From assembly GCA_044359955.1 (NCBI GenBank), contig JBIKLF010000016.1, positions 1 through 60,091 of the forward strand: DNA of 60,091 bases, read 5' to 3'. Of this stretch, positions 57,069 to 60,091 are shown piece by piece; positions within the stretch are counted from its first letter, which is position 1; each line of letters begins with the position of its first letter. This DNA comes from JACTMZ01 sp044359955. Its GTDB lineage: Bacteria > Verrucomicrobiota > Verrucomicrobiia > Chthoniobacterales > JACTMZ01. Under the pieces are notes generated by a model. That model was not told the DNA's origin, searched no databases, and worked only from the letters and a program-made list of their open reading frames with translations. The translations under genes and the position numbers were made by a program.

Positions 57069-57202
57069 AAAAGCGGTGTCATGCCACCGCACTCCAAAAG
57101 GACACCACCCGGAGCGAAAGCCCTTTGGAGTGCGGCGGCATGACGCCGCTTTGGTCTCGGCGGCGGCTGCCCGTGGCCGACCGCGACTTGGACTAAAAAA
57201 GC
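57046..57202. repeat. Palindrome bracketed by a 29-bp direct duplication
   Basis: Direct repeats 57046-57074 and 57174-57202 (tggccgaccgcgacctggac plus 9 more) match at 27 of 29 bases. They bracket an inverted pair (57070-57101, 57121-57152) of the ttggagtgcggtgg family. The 3' end of the metallopeptidase gene, including the stop, is in the duplication. Confidence 0.8.
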
Positions 57203-57228
57203 AGCCGCGGCATTGCTGCCGCGGCTGC
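57195..57228 (-). terminator. Terminator of the aquaporin gene
   Basis: Perfect 12-bp stem gcagccgcggca (57201-57212) / tgccgcggctgc (57217-57228) with a 4-base loop. On the minus strand it is followed by six T. Positioned 24 bases after the aquaporin stop. Confidence 0.9.
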
Positions 57229-57251
57229 CGTTGCATGGTTGATGGTTTGCT

Positions 57252-57878
57252 TTACTCGCCCTCGGGGCTGACCGCTTTGAAGAGCAGGGCTGCAAGGACG
57301 CCGCCCGCCAGGCAGCCGACGATGTAGATCCAGAGCTGGGACCAGACAAAGAGGCCGGAGACGCAGGCGGCGATGGCCACCGCCGGGTTGAAGGCACCGC
57401 CGGAGATCGGTCCGACGCTGAGCGCGCCGACCATGACCGTCGCGCCGATGGCCAAACCAAAGTAGGAATTGCCTTCGGCTTTCTTGCCGGTGGCCACGTT
57501 GAGCACAACATAGGCCAGCGCGGTGGTGAAGATGATCTCGGCGAGGAAAATTTTGCCGGGCTCAAGCTGCAGCACGGTGATGCCTTCGGGTCCGACCAAG
57601 GCGAACGCGGCGAACGCGGCAGCGACCGCGCCGGCTACTTGCGCCATCCAATAAGGAAGGATTTGCGCGTAAGGCATGGCCCCGCGGATGGCCGCGGCCA
57701 AGGTCACGGCCGGATTGTAATGGCCGCCCGAGATCCGTCCGCCCGCATAAACCATGACCGCCAGCGCGAAGCCGATGGCCACCGGCGCGAGCAGCGGCGC
57801 ATCGACCACGCGGGTGGAGAGACTGATCACGAGGAACAGGAAAAATGTTCCGAGGAATTCGACGAGGTATTTATTCAT
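57252..57878 (-). CDS. Aquaporin (MIP family)
   Basis: 208 residues from ATG 57878. Six membrane spans and two NPA motifs (GGHYNPAVTLA and GGAFNPAVAIA) define the family; the spacing and lack of the glycerol-facilitator insertions suggest an AqpZ-like water channel. The start of the channel-like gene's stop lies 66 bp upstream on the same strand. Confidence 0.88.
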   Translation of the reverse strand: MNKYLVEFLGTFFLFLVISLSTRVVDAPLLAPVAIGFALAVMVYAGGRISGGHYNPAVTLAAAIRGAMPYAQILPYWMAQVAGAVAAAFAAFALVGPEGITVLQLEPGKIFLAEIIFTTALAYVVLNVATGKKAEGNSYFGLAIGATVMVGALSVGPISGGAFNPAVAIAACVSGLFVWSQLWIYIVGCLAGGVLAALLFKAVSPEGE

Positions 57879-57944
57879 AGCGGCTGCGTTTGTAAGCGGC
57901 ACACGCACCCGCAGCAAAACTTTTTCACGCATGGGTTATTAACT

Positions 57945-58586
57945 TCAGCCCACCGCATTGACGGCCCGCGAGAGCAGCACGGTGAGAATCACAATGGCCA
58001 GCGCCACCTGCAGCATCATCAAAGCCTTGGCCCGCCGGGAGACTGGCACCTCGAGCGTGGGACCAAACGTAGTCATGGTGTCGAAGGACAGGTAGATATA
58101 GTCGAACAATTTCGGATCCGGCAGACGTCCTTCGCGTCCGGGAATGACAAACGCCCCGCCCGGCGTGGCCCGATCGAGCATCCAATAGCATGCCGCGAAG
58201 GTCAGCACACTCATGGCCCCGATCGCGCCCACGTCCCACAAGCTGGCCAGCCCCGTGGCCTTGGCGGTGGCGCTCAAGAGAAGAGCCCCGACATTGACCA
58301 CCAGATGCAGCAAGGCGAACCCCAGATAAGCGGTCAGCCCGGGCAGGATGATGCGCGAGTGCGGGTGGAACACAGCCAGGACGATGAGGGAAAGGAGAAA
58401 CAGGAGAAGAAAATTGCTGCCGTAATGGAAAGTTTGCACCACGGCCACGCCCGCTTCGTTGAGTTCCCCGCTCGAGCACAGCTTGCTCGTCACCGCGAAA
58501 TCGAGCAACTGCACGCAGACCATAAGGGCGGCCAAACGCCAGTGCTCGCGTTTCTCCAATGGCACTTCTGCTTCCATACCCACCAT
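57945..58586 (-). CDS. Ion-channel-like membrane protein
   Basis: 213 residues. About five hydrophobic segments, then a pore-like segment FDYIYLSFDTMTTFGPTLEVPV flanked by helices, ending ALMMLQVALAIVILTVLLSR as in two-span K+ channels. The filter is TTFGP rather than TVGYG, so K+ selectivity cannot be assumed. Start ATG 58586 or 58577. It sits directly upstream of the aquaporin. Confidence 0.6.
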   Translation of the reverse strand: MVGMEAEVPLEKREHWRLAALMVCVQLLDFAVTSKLCSSGELNEAGVAVVQTFHYGSNFLLLFLLSLIVLAVFHPHSRIILPGLTAYLGFALLHLVVNVGALLLSATAKATGLASLWDVGAIGAMSVLTFAACYWMLDRATPGGAFVIPGREGRLPDPKLFDYIYLSFDTMTTFGPTLEVPVSRRAKALMMLQVALAIVILTVLLSRAVNAVG

Positions 58587-58658
58587 TTATACCAACGTCC
58601 TTTTGCTTTTCGACTATTGATCGCGTGGTAGGGCTGGGCCTTTGGTATAAAAAGATAG

Positions 58659-58698
58659 TTGAACGTTGAGGGACTGAGCAGGAGCGGCTCATACCAAT
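58659..58698. repeat. Dispersed 40-bp repeat, copy 2
   Basis: Matches 9301-9340 at about 35 of 40 positions; core gagggactgagcaggagcg is identical. Both copies lie in repeat-rich spacers. Confidence 0.75.
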
Positions 58699-58769
58699 CG
58701 CCCGAAGCTTATGGGCATCTGCCCATGCTTGACCCCAGGTAGGGCCCGCTGGCCCAGCGGGCTGCTGCC

Positions 58770-58870
58770 TTTATAGCGGTTTAAGATTTTCTGTAGCCGC
58801 GGCACTCTGTGCCGCGAATCAGTTTGGCTGACACGCCACAGAGTGGCGCGGCTACACCAAGCGGCTATAA
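58770..58870. repeat. Long inverted repeat tgtagccgcg...cgcggctaca
   Basis: Inner arms 58792-58811 and 58837-58856 match at 19 of 20 bases; outer words ttatagcggtt and aagcggctataa extend the pairing to about 100 bp. Lies next to the IS element. Confidence 0.7.
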
Positions 58871-58886
58871 CTTTTCCGAAACTGCT

Positions 58887-60091
58887 CTAGTGTTGTGTCG
58901 CATAAATGAATAGACGTTAGGCGGAGGCTTTCCGGCGGCGTCTCGGCGCAGTGCAACCGGGGCTGATTTGCTCCAAACGCTGGCGGCACTTTTCGTATTT
59001 GGCCAGCAGTTCCTGGGCCGTGGCCTTCCACACGAAGGGCCGGCCCTGCTCGTTGTTCGCCGCGATGAACTCGAAGATGGCTTCGATCAAATCCGGCACG
59101 TTGGCAAAGCTGCCCCGGCGCACCGCCTTGTTCGTGAGTTCGGCAAACCAGCGCTCGACCAAGTTCAGCCAACTCGAACTGGTCGGGATGAAGTGCATCT
59201 TGAAGCGTGGATGACGATCCAGCCAGCGCCGCACTTTCTCATGCTTGTGGGTGCCGTAGTTGTCCAGGATCAGATGGAGTTCCTGGTCGCCGACATACTC
59301 GTCGTCGAGATGGCGCAGGAACTTCAGGAACTCCTGATGCCGGTGCTTGGCGTAGCACTGGCCGGTGACCTTGCCCTTGGCCACTTCCAGCGCGGCGAAC
59401 AGTGTGGTGGTGCCGTTGCGCACGTAGTCGTGCGTCCAGGAACTGGCCCGCCCGCGCTTGAGAGGCAAGCCAGGTTGCGTGCGGTCGAGTGCTTGGATCT
59501 GGCTCTTCTCATCGACGCAGAGCACCACGGCGTGCTCCGGCGGGCTGAGATAAACGCCAACCACATCGATGAGTTTGGCCGCGTAGTTCGGGTCGCGAGA
59601 GAGCTTGAAAGTCGTGTGCCGGTGGGGCTTGAGTTCGTGGTCTTGCCAGACCCTGGCCACCGTCGAGTGGTGCACGCCGATGCTGCGGGCCATCTGCCGC
59701 GAGCTCCAATGGGTTTGGCCGCGTGGTTTGCTCTGCAGGGTTTTCTCCACGATGCGTGCCGCCAAGCCCGCCCGGGGCTTGCGTCCTCGGCCCGGAGCGA
59801 TCTCCCAGAGCGCGTCGGGGCCATCTTCCCGGAAGCGATCCCGCCAGAGTTCGGCGGTGTGCCGGTTGACGCCAACGGTCTTCGCTGACTGCGCGCCCGA
59901 GAGGCCGGAGGCCATCAGCAAGACAAGTTGGCAGCGTTTGACAACCTGTTGCGGTGTTCCGTGCGCCTTGGACCAATCGGAGAGCTTGGACTGGGCCTCG
60001 GCGGTGAGTTCGAGCGGTGCTGGTCGAGCCATGCCAACATGCTCTCCAGAAGATTCAAATAAGTCCACTTATTTATGCGACACAACACTAG
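58887..60091 (-). mobile_element. IS630-family insertion sequence, complete
   Basis: Terminal inverted repeats at 58887-58907 and 60071-60091 are perfect over 21 bases (including the flanking TA: ctagtgttgtgtcgcataaa plus one). TA dinucleotides at 58888-58889 and 60089-60090 are the expected target duplication. One transposase gene is carried. The right end coincides with the end of the window. Confidence 0.9.
58917..60032 (-). CDS. IS630-family transposase
   Basis: 371 residues from ATG 60032 (MARPAPLELTAEAQSKL). An N-terminal helix-turn-helix pair (SGAQSAKTVGVNRHTAELWRD, ARSIGVHHSTVARVW) is followed by the DDE catalytic domain: LCVDEKSQIQALD, LILDNYGTHK and SWLNLVERWF. Full length with no frame disruption, so the element may be active. 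Confidence 0.93.
   Translation of the reverse strand: MARPAPLELTAEAQSKLSDWSKAHGTPQQVVKRCQLVLLMASGLSGAQSAKTVGVNRHTAELWRDRFREDGPDALWEIAPGRGRKPRAGLAARIVEKTLQSKPRGQTHWSSRQMARSIGVHHSTVARVWQDHELKPHRHTTFKLSRDPNYAAKLIDVVGVYLSPPEHAVVLCVDEKSQIQALDRTQPGLPLKRGRASSWTHDYVRNGTTTLFAALEVAKGKVTGQCYAKHRHQEFLKFLRHLDDEYVGDQELHLILDNYGTHKHEKVRRWLDRHPRFKMHFIPTSSSWLNLVERWFAELTNKAVRRGSFANVPDLIEAIFEFIAANNEQGRPFVWKATAQELLAKYEKCRQRLEQISPGCTAPRRRRKASA

Larger units (their letters stand above)
58587..58886. other. Repeat-rich spacer before the IS element
   Basis: No gene. Contains the second copy of the 40-bp repeat (58659-58698), a small hairpin around gcccgctggcccagcgggc (58744-58762), and a long inverted repeat (58770-58870). 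The IS630-type element begins straight after. Confidence 0.65.

Overview
The window looks like a chromosomal segment of a GC-rich bacterium, most likely a Verrucomicrobiota (Opitutae-like) member. The evidence is indirect: high GC, a short EF-Ts, a Cys-rich 665-residue protein and DUF2723/TPR protein of types I associate with that phylum, GTP-type PEPCK, and many short dispersed palindromes. I could not run a search, so the phylum is an inference.

Layout. 1-10 kb: tRNA-Val, a TerC-type membrane protein, sufS-sufU, GTP-dependent PEPCK with a coupled haem-binding (DUF3365-like) protein, an ADP-ribosylglycohydrolase, a lipoprotein, tRNA-His, ribD, an outer-membrane beta-barrel protein, then about 0.8 kb built of palindromic repeats. 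10-24 kb, minus strand: the core information-processing block, read from high to low coordinate as tRNA-Thr, tuf, tRNA-Trp, secE, nusG, rplK, rplA, rplJ, rplL, rpoB, rpoC, rpsB, tsf. 24-32 kb: a vapC relic, a Cys-rich unknown protein, a YmdB-type phosphoesterase, a secreted amidase, parA, pyrE and a two-RCK membrane protein.

32-39 kb is the phototrophy locus. A xanthorhodopsin-like proton pump with its own strong terminator is followed by a tightly overlapping set crtE-crtI-crtB-crtY-blh plus a SAM methyltransferase. Together these would make GGPP, phytoene, lycopene, beta-carotene and finally retinal, so the window holds both the opsin and the chromophore pathway downstream of GGPP precursors. 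The opsin keeps the D/T/E proton-pump triad (D95, T99, E106), Leu at the spectral-tuning site and the Schiff-base Lys232, but has Trp152 where xanthorhodopsin has the Gly that opens the carotenoid-antenna window. No carotenoid hydroxylase or ketolase is seen here.

39-60 kb: a large DUF2723/TPR membrane protein, def, an FkbM methyltransferase, a run fabG-sixA-ogg-tonB-exbB-exbD, a LolC/E-type permease, a split chromate transporter with a CYTH-like protein, an intact vapBC pair with an operator palindrome over the vapB start, small genes, slyD, a YkgJ-type protein, tyrS, a GT2 glycosyltransferase with a coupled metallopeptidase, aquaporin, an unusual ion-channel-like protein and a complete IS630-family element ending at the window edge.

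The most unusual theme is a set of at least six short palindromic repeat families. They lie between genes and also inside coding sequence: they supply the crtE stop/crtI start junction, the N-terminal extension of CrtY, a second patch within CrtY, the signal-peptide start of the haem protein and the stop codon of the YkgJ-type gene. One copy near 57.1 kb is bracketed by a 29-bp direct duplication of a gene's 3' end, as if it had moved.
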